Below, in pieces: positions 31,966 through 44,500 of a DNA stretch of 64,000 bases. Origin of the DNA: Hypericum androsaemum (Eukaryota; Streptophyta; Magnoliopsida; Malpighiales; Hypericaceae). The stretch spans positions 4,898,001-4,962,000 of the forward strand of contig OZ023188.1 of assembly GCA_963995505.1 (NCBI GenBank), written 5' to 3'. Every line of letters begins with the position of its first letter. The first letter of the stretch is position 1. The position numbers and the translations under genes were made by a program. The notes below the pieces were generated by a model, which worked only from the letters and a program-made list of their open reading frames with translations, was not told where the DNA came from and ran no database searches.

Positions 31966-33009
31966 ATGCATATGCCTTTACAGTTGAATAACAACGAGGA
32001 GGAGGAGGATCAGGCGGTGGAGGAGTTGCTTTCGACTCTTCCAAAGGAGAAGATCTGGAATGGAAGACTAGATGTTTTCCTTTACCAAGGATTTTGGTTT
32101 CCTGAGAAGGCGCTTAAATGCATTGTCCCGTTCCGTAGCATGTTTCATGCTACGGACGATGACATCGTGTTAGCGAGCTTCCCGAAGTCCGGTACCACTT
32201 GGACCAAGGCGCTAGTTTATTCCATCGTTAACCGAGGTCGTTTCCCAGGTATAGCAGCAAGCCCCTTGCAACACACAAGCCCAATGCAGCTTGTACCCAC
32301 CGTTGACACGTTCTTCAAGGACCGATTCAACTACTTCATGGATGAGGATGATGAATCCATCACCAGTAGGCCGCCTCGGATTGTTGCCACCCACACCTCT
32401 TTTTCCATCTTACCAGATAGCGTCAAGACCAAACCCGGGGCTTGCAAGATAGTCTACGTTTGGAGGAACCCAATGGACCAGTTCATCTCCATGTGGCATT
32501 TCTCCCAAAGGTATGGTCACCAAGACGACGACGGCAGCCAGCATCTTCCCCTGGAGGAATGCTTCGACCTGTTCTGCAACGGTGTCTGCCCGTTCGGCCC
32601 CTATTGGGACCACGTCCTCGGATACTGGAAGGCCAGCCAGGCCGAGCCGAATCGGATTCTCATCCTCAAGTATGAAGACTTGAAGGAAGATACCACACTC
32701 TGGGTTAAGAAGATGTCCGACTTCTTGGGCTGCCCTTTCTCCGCCCGGGAAGAGGAACAAGGCATAGTGGATCAAATCGTCAGCTTCTGTAGCTTTGACA
32801 GTATGAAGAACTCGGAGGCCAACAGAACAAATGCACCGGGTTCCGTCTTCCCGGCTTCAGCTTATTTCAGGAAAGGTGTGGTTGGGGACTCGGCCAACTA
32901 CTTCACCCCGTCCATGGTGGACCGCGTTGTGAAGATCACTCGGGAGAAGTGGGCCGGGTCCGGGTTATCCTCCGTCCATCCTCAGATCGAAAACTTGTTG
33001 TATCCATGA
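31966..33009 (+). CDS. Cytosolic sulfotransferase (SOT family), intact single exon
   Basis: A 347-aa intronless frame. The phosphosulfate loop SFPKSGTTWTKAL starts near residue 71. The presumed catalytic His is near 143 (IVATHTSFSILP), the 3'-phosphate region VYVWRNPMD near 160, and the C-terminal FRKGVVGDSANYFT near 310, where the normally conserved W after GD is S. A run of acidic residues (NNNEEEEDQ) near the N-terminus is unusual. Two start codons, six bases apart (31966 and 31972), are possible; the second avoids an almost absent leader. The substrate cannot be predicted. The gene is the downstream survivor of a tandem duplication whose upstream copy is a pseudogene, and it is a relative of the gene at 12.6 kb. 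Confidence 0.95.
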   Translation: MHMPLQLNNNEEEEDQAVEELLSTLPKEKIWNGRLDVFLYQGFWFPEKALKCIVPFRSMFHATDDDIVLASFPKSGTTWTKALVYSIVNRGRFPGIAASPLQHTSPMQLVPTVDTFFKDRFNYFMDEDDESITSRPPRIVATHTSFSILPDSVKTKPGACKIVYVWRNPMDQFISMWHFSQRYGHQDDDGSQHLPLEECFDLFCNGVCPFGPYWDHVLGYWKASQAEPNRILILKYEDLKEDTTLWVKKMSDFLGCPFSAREEEQGIVDQIVSFCSFDSMKNSEANRTNAPGSVFPASAYFRKGVVGDSANYFTPSMVDRVVKITREKWAGSGLSSVHPQIENLLYP

Positions 33010-33827
33010 ATGTGTTACGTTTCCATGAATGTTGTGTGTCGTCGTCGGATCGAAAACTGATCTGCATAATAAGGTTCTGTAGTAGGGTTGATGGTCAAAT
33101 TTCTTCTCGTATCTCTGTACTTGGATCCGATTTATATCTTCAATAAAGTAGTCTATTACTGCTAATATGCTGCTCTAGTGTATATAATATTGCATTGCAG
33201 CAACAAAACTAAATATTGCCTACAATAAGAATTTCCTATTCCTGACCAATTCACCCCACTCCATTACATTTTCTAAAAATTGTTGAGATTTGGGCAACAC
33301 CATTTCTATGCATCCACAAAGTTGATGCAAAGACCATGAATTCGATTTTCCTTTCCCTCCTAGTAAGCCCATCCAACAACACGGAGAATCCCCTACACTT
33401 TTCTTGCAACTGCACGATGTAGTTCCATACGCATGTTGCCAGCTTACAATCAACAAATAAAGTGGGTCTTTTTCTTCATAAGTATTATGTACGAAGTACG
33501 TATACCTTTAAACAAAGGGGGTCCCAAAATAGTACGATTATTACTGTACACCATAGTGTGGTCCCATAGTGTGGTCCACCATGGGACATACATTGATACA
33601 ATATGCTTTAAATTCAAAATTTTAAAATTTTTTATATGTAATCTCTGACATTACAAATTTACCATCAAGCACGCGAACCGTTTCACATTTTGCTGGGGGC
33701 AACATCATTGAATCCGGACCCATTTTAAATAACTTGGGACCTTGTGGGCATTTTCGTAAGTACGGGTCGATTTCCAATAATTAAGAGTCTTTTCTTTAAC
33801 CCATTAAAATTTGATAAATATTTTTTT
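33010..33827. other. 3' flank of the sulfotransferase gene; no further gene
   Basis: An AATAAAG motif at about 33141 may be the polyadenylation signal. A short direct repeat, CATAGTGTGGTCC, occurs twice at about 33552-33576. Nothing else is recognised. Confidence 0.5.
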
Positions 33828-34559
33828 GGGAAAAGTCCACATAAGTACCCTGTGGTTTACCCGATTATCACTTGGGTACCCTGTGGTTTAAAAACGATAG
33901 AACCGGTCCAACTTATTCCAATTTTTTTTACTTAAGTCTACCCAACCCGGTTCACCCGTTTTTGTCAAAACGATGTCGTCTTGACGCTTACGTGGACTTC
34001 CACGTGACTTTGTCCCAGATTAAATTGTTGTTGATGTGGCAATAGATAAATTATCATATTAGTACATAATTTGTTTATACTTTTTCAAAAAACCCTTATC
34101 CTCCCCCCTCTCATTCTCTCTCTTCGATCATCTTCAACCTCCCATCTCCCAAGCTTACCCATCTTCAACCTCCACTCAACAAACAAAATACCCAATATCA
34201 AACACCCAAAACCCAGAAAATTTAATTCTCCATCTCAACCAAATCACAAGACAATGGGATCTAAATAAAAAAATTAGTTCTTGTTGGCCTTCTTGTTCAA
34301 ATCAATCGAGAAAACAATGCACACATCACCGGAAATTAAACTCAGACAACACTAACAATCAAAAAATCACCAGCAGACTCACAAAAAATCAACTTCCAAC
34401 AGGGTATCGAACAAAACCCCTCTGGTTCCAGACCTAATTTCCACATCGAATCCTTCCAAAAAAGTAAAGCAACTTCCTAATTGAAGTCAAACTTAGGTAA
34501 GTATCCCAGTCATGGGAAGCACAAGCACCAAAGAAACAAAGCCTAATCATCCATGAAAT

Positions 34560-34800
34560 AACCTCAGGGGAGAAGTCCCACACTTGGCAGTCGTAGGAGC
34601 ACGAGGCCAGGAGCGACCCGAACTTGGGGTGGGCCCAGCCAACCTTCTAGACAGGGCCACGGTGGCCGTGAAGAGTGGCGAAAGAGAGGAATGACGCCGT
34701 CGCTGATGATCTTGACGGTGGTGTCAGAGGAGGCGGCGGCGAGGTGATTCCTGTAATTGTCCATGGCGACATCGTGGATCGTGTCCCATCTCGATCTTCG
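34560..34800 (-). pseudogene. Captured SEC13 (COPII/nuclear pore WD40 protein) fragment
   Basis: The minus strand reads DTIHDVAMDNYRNHLAAASSD and TTVKII, then after a one-base frameshift ATLHGHRGPV, a stop, [19 protein letters not shown]. These are the first and second WD repeats of SEC13, the COPII coat and Nup84-complex subunit. The family has W where the TAG stop occurs (GPVWQVAWAHPKFG). About 80 residues are present, without the rest of the propeller. Sequence conservation makes the identity strong even without a search; no functional product is expected. Confidence 0.8.
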
Positions 34801-34897
34801 GCCCTGACATCTTCTTCCTTGTGTTAACTTTTCTACCATTTATGCCCCTGCACCAAGCGATTTAGGTTAAAGATATTTGAGTGAGATTAGATAGGGA

Positions 34898-35080
34898 TCC
34901 AACAGAATAGAGAGGAGGAGGAGGAGGATGAGAGAGAGAGAGAGAGGACGAAGGAAGAATGAGAGGAAGGAGGGTGAGGGTTTTATTCCAACAGAATATA
35001 GAGGAGGAGGATGAGAGAGAGAGAGAGGGGATGAGGGCGAAGGAAGAATGAGAGGAAGGAGGGTGAGGGTTTTATTTTCA
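34898..35080 (+). repeat. Direct duplication of about 90 bp inside the SEC13 Pack-MULE
   Basis: The block CAACAGAATA.AGAGGAGGAG...GAGAGGAAGGAGGGTGAGGG is present twice in tandem, with small differences in the GA tracts. Confidence 0.8.
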
Positions 35081-35333
35081 ATTTTAAACAAATTTGGTAC
35101 TAATTTAGTAATTTACCCTTTGCCATGTCATCGGCGGCTAATCTGGGTCACTACCACGTGGCAGTCCACGTAAGCGCCCAGACGACGTCGTTTTGACAAA
35201 AACGGGCGAACCGGGTTGGGTAGACTTAAGTAAAAAAAATTGGAATAAGTTGGACCAGTTCTATCGTTTTTAAACCACAGGGTACCCAAGTGATAATCGG
35301 GTAAACTACAGGGTACTTATGTGGACTTTTCCC

Positions 35334-35598
35334 TATTTTTTTTATTTTCTATTTTTCAATTTACTCTCAATTTGAATTAATCAACAAAAAAGAGAGAAGA
35401 TATTGGGCCTTGGGAAAGCTCACAAAAAGCCCAACCCCTTAGTAGCCCATATGCCCAATTCCCACAAACCTAAAAATCAAAACCTTGCAAATCCCCCCTC
35501 GTCTCCAAGTTTCGAACCCTGCAATTCCAAAGACACTCACTCACTAGTCTCTTCAAATCGTAAAAAAAAAAAAAACAAGGAAGAAGAAAGATAAAGCT
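35334..35598 (+). promoter_or_regulatory. Promoter and 5' UTR of CBP80
   Basis: The stretch between the Pack-MULE end and the CBP80 ATG is only 265 bp. The element therefore sits immediately at, or inside, the promoter. No clear TATA box is seen. Confidence 0.45.
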
Positions 35599-38500
35599 AT
35601 GAGCAGCTGGCGAGGTCTGCTCCTACGAATCGGCGACAAGTCCCCGGAGTACGGAACCAGCTCCGACCTTAAGGAACACATCGTCCGTACAGCTCTCTCT
35701 CTTTGTTCCTCACTCACTCTACGGCGCCGTCTCCGAGCTCTATTAGCTGATTGATTGGTTTGTTGCTGATTTCCCCGTCGTCTTGCAGGAAACATGCTTC
35801 GGCGTCGTCCGGCGAGAGCTGGAGTACTCCGGAACAGACATTCTCACGGTACTGTTTTCCGTTTCTCTCCCTTCCTTTTTTTTGGTCTCCCCGAAGTCAT
35901 GTCGCTCGCTCGCCTGTGCCGTGCGTGTTCCCGTGCCCTAATTTTGTGAATCGGTCGCGCAATGTGTTTCCTCGCTCGGCTTCTGCGGTTGGAGTTGTTT
36001 TGACGGTTTAAGTAGGGTTTTCGGAGGGGATTACATTGTGTTTTTTCTTCTTCTTTGGTTGCAGTTCCTGCTGCAGTGTGCGGAACAGTTGCCTCACAAG
36101 ATTCCCCTCTACGGGACGTTGGTAATGTTGCTGTTCGTTATTCCTTGTGCTTGGTTTACTTTGCTGAAAAAATTCAGTGCTGCTCGTGCTCCGTTTAAGT
36201 TACAACAAGATGTCCTGTTTGTCAGCAGGTTTTCGAATTGTGCGCGGGTAGGAGTATCTCCGTATGCTGTGTTGATAATGTCTCGAAAGGATAGCTGTGT
36301 GTGTTCTGCGTTTTGTCGAGTTATTGCATTTGAGGTTCTCCCGGGAGCTGTAGTTGTAGTAATGGATTAGCATGTTACATTTTTATAGAAGTACAGTAGA
36401 TTTTGTATGTCATATGTATGAGGGTAGTATTTTTGGTGGATGTGATGGCCGATGATGCATTAGTTTCTCATTGATTGCTACGCGTGGGATCAGAGAGACA
36501 TCTTTCATACGACATGTCAGTTTCTTCATTTGAGTTTATCTTTGCGCATTCTTGACAGCCGTGCTCTGGATGAGCATAACTGTTTTGCTTGCTTCTGGGA
36601 AGAGCTTTATCGCTTTGCTTTTCTCGTGCATGCGTAGGAGAGTAGAGATTGTTTATCATACTTTGGTTTACTTTTCTATCGTTTATCCACAATTGGAATT
36701 GTTCTCTGTTTTCATGTCTGCAATCTTCATTTAAATTAAGACATGCTTTTTCTTCATTAAGGGACACCTGTTACTGGCTTGAAATGCTCATTCTTTTCGC
36801 CTGTTACTGGCTTGAAATGCTCATTCTTTTCACCTGTTACTGGCTTGAAATGCTCATTCTTTTCTATCTCCTTGCAGGTGGGCTTGTTGAACTTAGAAAA
36901 TGAAGATTTCGTCAAGGTAATTGTGGAGCATGTACAGAAAAATTTTCAGGTACGTCAGTCTCTGTTGAGAGTTTAACTGCGTGCAAATTACCTAAGCTAC
37001 ATTGTCACCTACCTCTCTTATTCCATAACAAGCAGTAATTATACGGTGTGTCGATATTTGAATGCTATTCTTCTGTCCTTCATTGGCTAATTGTATCTCA
37101 ATTCTCATCCGACTCTGCTTTTATGGTGATTCTTAGGAAGCTATAAATTGCGGAAACTGTGACAGAACTCGCGTTCTATTGCGCTTTTTAACAGCATTGG
37201 TAAGTAACACAGATTTTCTATTTGTTTATTCACTTTTACTCAGGTTAATTGTCATTTTTTGAGAAAACCGGTGCAGTATTCAAGAGGCATATTGCACTTA
37301 CAGTTGTGATGTTGGGAAGATTTGATTGCCTTTAATTAGTATAGATAGAAGTTGGAAACATGGAAATTAAAGAAGTGTCTTGTTAGTTGTCTACTCTGTT
37401 ACATATATTTGATTGCTAGGGAGCCAACTGACCGATTATTCTCAGTTTGAACATTTAATACATATGAACCGGCCACTTCTTAAATTTAACATGCATATAT
37501 TTGTCACTAGTTGATGAATTAGGGCAGAAATTTGTTAGACTCTCTGTCTGCTACATCCGCATAAGTTCTTTCTTAAAATGGAAAAAGAGCTGATCTTCTC
37601 TTCTTTACATGTAGATGTGTAGTAAAGTTGTGCAGCCTACTTCTTTGGTGGTTGTATTCGAAACTTTGTTGTCATCTGCTGCTACTACATTGGATGAAGA
37701 AAAAGGAAACCCTTCCTGGCAGGCCCGTGGTGACTTTTACGTGATTTGCATTTTATCCTGTCTTCCGTGGGGAGGGTCTGAACTTGTTGAGGTACTATCT
37801 CTAACTGTGGCGGTACTATGTTAAGAAATTAGGTTTCCGGAATCTCTTGATCTTTTTTTCACTATTATCTCTTAATTTTGTTTGCTTTCTATTAAGCAAA
37901 AAAATGTCTGTGTGCTTGTAAGGTTATGATTTTACTTGGTGGCATGTGACCTTGAAAGGCAGGAAAGAAATTCTGGTATCCTGATTTATTCTCTGAAAGA
38001 AATTCTCGTATCCTGATTTATTCTCGGAACCGAATCCTTTCTGTGAGCTTCATTTCTTACTGGTTAGCTATATCTTATTTGGTAATGTTTAATTGTTTAA
38101 AAGTCTATGTAGTTTCATGCTCAAACATTGACCTAAAAATATAGAATCCTTTGGCAATACTTGGAATCTTCTTTCTTGTTTGTATAGGATCTAGCACATA
38201 TAGGGAGTAAAGAATTAATTGATCTTATATTATAAAGTACAAAAACATACTAGAATCCTTATAGTAGCTCTCACTTTGCGAGAATGAAGGCTTAGATCAT
38301 TGTTATTAGTTCACAGTTTCAAACAATTTGGTGCGCTCTTCACAGTTTCAAATGATTTGGTGTGCTCTCCAATGCTATCTCTTCTTTCTGCTATTGCTTC
38401 TCCCAAGATCCATGCACTTGAAATTGCGTGTGAAACTTTGTTGATATGTGTGCGTGTACGTGCATGTCCTTGCGTGTGCGTGTACATGCATCCCATCCAT

Positions 38501-41500
38501 TGGTGTGTTCATGCACGCTGACATATGGTTTAAAAAATTACAGCAAGTACCCGAAGAGATTGAAAGAGTGATGGTTGGCATAGAGGCCTATTTGAGTATC
38601 AGGAGGCACAATTCTGAAATTGGCTTATCAATTTTTGAGGATGATGAATCAGGAAAGGGCACTAGTGAAAAGGTGAGTTATTTTTTTAGTGTTAATTGTT
38701 GCAAAGCAATTGCTAGAGTTCATATAGCTAAACCCATCTGATAGAGGCATGGTGGATGTGGTCCTAAGACTCATTTGTGATAATGGAAAGAACAAACAAT
38801 CCGAGGATTCATGGGTTATTACATGACCTGAGGATTTACTATATGACAGAGTACAATAGCATGTGACAGTTCATTTAGTTGACCCATCTGATAGGATAAG
38901 GCTCAATTATAGTTGCCATTGATGTTCTTGTGTTTTACGACTTCAATTGGGCTAATGTACTGTTTCCTCTCCATTATTGTCCTCTGCAGGATTTCTTGGA
39001 AGATTTGTGGGTTAGGATACAAGATCTGTCAAAAAGTGGTTGGAAAGTTGACAGTGGTTAGTATCTGTGAAGACTGCTTTATTATTTTGCGCACTTCCAC
39101 TGTTGTTCTTCAACCCAGTGTTTTGTGCCAGTGCCCAATTTTTTTTCTCATGTTAACTTTACTGGATACATCATTTGTTACGTGGCTTTGTTGCCGAACA
39201 GAAATCACATTTTTTTTCTTCTAATGTTCTCTTCATCTAGTTTCGTCCCTTAAATGTTGCTGTATATTTTCCTAGTGCCCAGACCGCACCTGTCTTTTGA
39301 AGCTCAACTGGTTTCTGGAAAGTCGCATGAATTTGGGCCTGTCAACTCTCCTGAACAACCTGATCCTTCATCGCCTCATTCTGCTGCTGTTTATGGAAAA
39401 GATAAGCATCTCGCAGAATCAAAATACCCTCAAAGGATACACCGGCTAAATATCTTCCCTGCAAGTAAAGTTGAGGTGGTATACAGTTACAATTTTAAGG
39501 CTAAACTCTGTAGTAATTTTCAATTGTCCTTTTTTCCCTTGTTGCTGCTTCAGATCCTGGTAGTTATTGTACCCACCTTCTGTTCTGGTTATGTACACAC
39601 AGCTATGATTGATTCTTAATGTTGTGAAATTTTTGCACCCATATTTGCAAATATGCTTAGATGGTTAATATTTGTGCTACTCCAGTCGATGATAGCGTTG
39701 AAGTGTCCTCCATATTTGTGTAAATCAACATGAATGTTGGACAAATGACACTTCGCTCTCGACTCAGAAGTTGGTGCATCTTAACAGGGGGGAAACATGT
39801 CCTTGGTGTTAGGTCTATACATCCTATTTCTGTCAATACTAAGATGGATATCTTTACCTTTTCAATTGGTGCTTGTGCTGACAAAAAAAATTGGTTTTAA
39901 GTTTGATCTTCCTGTTCTGTTTCTGAAGAGCCTTAAGTAGGCTTTGTGTTATCTGGAGTTGTTTACAGTTTCTTAGCTTCAGAAGTTGGATGATTTCTTT
40001 TAGCAGTCTCGTGTGAATCTGGAAGCCAGACTGTTTATATATGATTGAATCAACTGCTTTCTTGTCTGAGAAAAATGGGATTGCAATCTTGATTGTTAAA
40101 GTTTCTTTCTGTTAAGCACTAGACTGGTGAAATCTGTTGACTTACCATAGTTAGTTTTTCCTTTGCATCTGTTATCTTCATGGTCAGCTTGTTTACAAAA
40201 CTTGAAGTTTCAAGAACCTTCTCATTGTTTCTGTTAACTCATTTTCTTAAATGTTCATGTAATCTTTATACATATATATTTCCCGTTTTTTATTGCAGGA
40301 TATGCAACCTATTGATCGGTTTGTTGTAGAAGAGTATTTGTTGGATGTGCTTTTGTTCCTCAATGGCTGGTTCGTATATTTTGCCGATCACATTCAGTCT
40401 TCTCTAGTTAGCTACTGTCTTGGGTGCCGAATATATAGTTTCCAGTACTTAATAGATAATATGAACACGAAATGTTACCATGGCTTCATGAGCATGCCAT
40501 AATTTTCAGGTGGATATGCGCTTTGTATGTTATGTTTAACTCCAAACTTCGGCAAAATGTTGCTGGCTTTAAACTCTTGTTAAAAGTGATGCTCATTTGT
40601 TTTACTTTGTCGCTACTGAAATTGTTATTGAATATAGTTGTAATCCTGTTTCTTGGTTCATGCAAAGCTAGTCGAAAGGAATGTACTTCAAGCATGGCCA
40701 CCCTGCCTGTACCCTTCAGATATGAGTATCTTATGGCGGAGACTATTTTCTCTCAGGTAGGCAATCTTGATAAAAACTTTCCAAAGTCATCTGCTATTTA
40801 TTCGATTGTTCCACACTTGACAGAGCAAAGTTGCATGTGTTTGTTAAATGCTACAGGGCTCAAGTATCCTTCTTCTTGCTGTTGATTTTGTTTTCAATTA
40901 TTAGCTTGATTATGGGGTCTAGGATGTTTGATAGATGCAGTACTCTATAAAAGATCTCTCTAGGGTCATGCTTTCTTGACAAACCTTGAACTAGGAACTA
41001 GATTTTACATTAATGGCCAACTATTTGTTCAGCTAAAGATATTTATTTGTTAAACGTGTTCTGAATCTACTGGTAACTTGTTTTTCAGTCATCCATTCAA
41101 ATCCATGTGCAGCCTTGGAATTGGATGTCAAATCTCCTCTTAAGATTGGCCATAGTGATCATTTAATAATTACGGAAGCCAACGCTGGAAATTAGTTCAT
41201 TGAGCTCTTTTTCTTTTGAAAGGCATGCATTTTGGAGTTCTTATTCACTGTGTGGTACTTGGTCTTTTTAATTGAGATTTGCTAAAACATGTAGTTTGGG
41301 TGTATTCTTGTGCTCATATGTCCACCTCTCTTGCTGTATAATCCCATTAGGTGTAGCTCACAAGTCAAACATTTGCTGTCCTTGCAGTTACTCTTTCTAC
41401 CCCAACCCCCCTTCAAGCCAATTTATTACACCCAGGTTATAATGGACCTTTGCAAGGTAACTTGATTTCTTGAGGTCAGTTGTTAGTTTTTGACCTTCAG

Positions 41501-44500
41501 AAGTTTCCCCTAATAGCTGCCAAGTTTTGCTTCTTTTTTGCAGGCTCTTCCTGGGGCCTTTCCTGCAGTTATTGCTGGTGCTGTTCGTGCACTTTTTGAG
41601 AAAATAGCTGATCTAGATATGGAATGTCGTACACGCCTTATTCTTTGGTTTTCACACCATTTGTAAGTAAACACTTTCAAGCAGTTTTACGGTACTCATT
41701 TCCCAGTGCTTTTGGAAGCTTGGAGGTTTTTCTTTCTAATCTTTCCCAATCCTATTCATTGGATGCTTCATCGTGGTCTTTGATTCCTCTGATGTTCAGA
41801 TCTCACAGTAATATATCACGATTTGCGCTAGGACTTAAAGTTGCCATAACGTGAAATGGATTTCTGAAAGACAGAAACTAATATGCCTGAAAAGGAATCA
41901 AGCAAAGATGTTTTAAGTTATCATTAACGATATTTTGATGTGGACCTTGTTATGTACCTGGTGAAATCTGCATAGATTCCATAGATGCTCAGAGGTCTAT
42001 TTTTGTCTTATAATTAAGATGCCATTTCGTTTAGGATGGTTAGATCTGAAAGATATGCTTAGGTTAACTTCAGTTTAGAATGCTAGTTGTAGTTATCCTT
42101 GAATTTGTGGTGGTAGTTGACTTTATTTCAAGCTACTGACGATACATTTTTTTAACCTATTAAAATGTTGCTTAGTTAACCTCCAAGCAGATTTGATCAA
42201 AATCTGGCATGTGCTTGCTAATATGAGCACCTTATCCCACCACTTTGCTCACTGTGACGTGGATAGGCTTCTTTTCGAATTTTGTTTGGGAGATCTGCAT
42301 ATTTCAGGATTTAAAATTACTTTTCATGGTTTCTAATGCATCCAGTAATGAAGTTGAAGACATGTACACCATTTTATCACGATGCCTATCACTATCCAAT
42401 TGATATCCAGTTTCTGCTTCTCACAACTAGGTTGGAAGTTGTAAAATAATGTTGTGAGCTAATTGACTAAACATACACTTTTTCAGGCTTTAGTTATGTT
42501 ATTATATGTCTTTTTTTTGCTTGAGATGCATCAGAAGTTGATGAACAGACTGAATGGTTTGACTTCTATTTCAATATCTGCTGATTCGTTTCTTGACGTC
42601 GCAGATCAAACTTCCAATTCATCTGGCCTTGGGAAGAGTGGGCTTATGTACTAGACCTTCCTAAGTGGGCGCCACAGCGTGTTTTTGTTCAAGAGGTTTT
42701 GGAAAGAGAAATCCGTCTGTCATACTGGGACAAAGTTAAGCAGGTACTTGAGAATGGCCAAGACATTTTGCTTTCACATGAATTTCACAGTTTGATTCCC
42801 AGGATATGAAATAGCAGTTGATTTGATCTATTGATAGATTATGTATGAAATTGGGGCCATTGTGATATATTGATAGCATTTGTAAGGCATGCAGTCCCGT
42901 CTCTCTCTGCTGTTCACCCATAATCTTCTATATGATGCATGTGTGTGCTTTGTACAGGCTACTGACAGTCTTTCCCTCTGTGCGGTCGTCACTTCTCTAG
43001 TAGTGCTTCAACTTTACAACCTTCCGTGCCATTGCCTTGTTTCTTTAGTTTGTGTCTTAGTAATCTAAGTTAAGCAGTTATCGTAGTTCTCTTAAATTAG
43101 CTTGAACTCATTTGTCTTTTCTTTTGAACATCTGGAACAAAATAACGGTCTTCAAGATTCGATGCTTATTGTTAATGTGATTTGACAAGCTTTTCTTGGT
43201 ATGCAGAGCATTGAGAATTCACCTGGTTTACTAGAGTTGCTTCCTCCAAAGGCTAGTCCAAACTTCAAGTACAGCGCTGAAGATGGTAAAGAAAAGAGTG
43301 AAGAACATGAACTTTCTGCGGAGCTCAGCAAGAGGGTGAAAGGAAGGCAAACTGCTCGAGAGATAATCTCATGGGCAGATGAAAGCATACTTCCCAGTCA
43401 TGGCTGGGAAGTTACACTTACGATAGTAGTACATACATTATTGGATATTGGTTCCAAAAGTTTTACTCATCTAATCACTGTCTTGGAGAGGTATGGCCAA
43501 GTCATATCACGGCTATGTCCTGATCAGGAAAAGCAAGTGGTGCTTATCGCGGAAGTGGGCTCATATTGGATAAACAATTCCCAAATGACAGCTATAGCAA
43601 TAGATAGAATGATGGGGTATCGGCTTATCTCTAATTTGGCTATTGTGAAGTGGGTTTTTACAGCTGCCAACATTGAGCAATTTCATGTAACTGACCGTCC
43701 TTGGGAGGTAAATGTCTTTTGGTTATTTATTCTGTTTTTTGTTTTCATTTTACGGTGTGGCAAATCAGGTTGTAACTTGTTTTATAGTTTGCTGTCCAGG
43801 GTAGCATCACGTAGCAAAGTCCATAGCTTTTTGGATTAGGTATGATCGATTTAGAAGTGAGATTTACTTTATGTTTTCTTCATTGACAGGTTCTAAGAAA
43901 TACCATCAGCAAGACTTATAATCGTATATCTGACCTCAGGAAAGAGATATTATCTCTAAAAAAAAGTCTTGTCTCAGCTGAAGGGGCTGCAGGTAGGGCA
44001 AAAGCAGAGTTGGAAGAAGCCGAGTCTAAACTCACTCTAATGGATGGTGAACCTGTTCTTGGTGAAAACCCGTCAAGAATGAAGCGCCTAAAATCCCGTG
44101 CTGATCAAGCAAATGATGATGAAGTGTCTCTTCGTGAAACCTTGGAGGCCAAAGACGCTCTTCTTGTTCGAGCACTAGATGAGAATGAGGTAATTCAACA
44201 AAGAAGTTATTACATTGCTTTCAAGTTGGTGGATACCAGTTCTCTACACTTTTCAAGTTCACATAGTATATTTGCTGCAAACTATTTCTGCACACTTCCA
44301 TAAACTGGTTTCTTCCTTGTTGACGAAACATCTTTAGCTTTCAATTTGGTTTGTTGATAACTTTTAGCACACCACAGGCATTGTTCCTCTCCTTGTACCA
44401 ACACTTCTCAAATGTGTTGGTCGAACGCCTTCCTGATGCATCTAAAGCCCAAACATTGCGGGATTTGAAGTCATCAACACCCGAGGAAATGGCTGTCGAC

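Larger units (their letters stand above)
30266..32340 (+). repeat. Tandem duplication, unit B (upstream region of the intact sulfotransferase)
   Basis: Collinear with unit A except for insertions unique to each. Unit B continues into the complete gene, while unit A stops at the equivalent of 32340. Unit B lacks the MULE of unit A; its empty site is AAAACTTA at 30566-30573. Confidence 0.85.
33828..35333. mobile_element. Pack-MULE carrying a SEC13 gene fragment
   Basis: A 1506-bp element with 9-bp target duplication TATTTTTTT (33819-33827 and 35334-35342; low complexity, so weaker than the other duplications). Long inverted repeats of about 230 bp begin GGGAAAAGTCCACATAAGTA, carry two CCCTGTGGTTTA blocks, and continue to ACCCGGTTCACCCG and CCACGTG. 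No transposase is present. The core contains a minus-strand WD-repeat gene fragment and an internal direct duplication. The subterminal segment (AATTTGTTTATACTTTTTCAAAAAA) also occurs at the same place in the 8.5-kb Pack-MULE, so the two elements are related. Confidence 0.9.
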
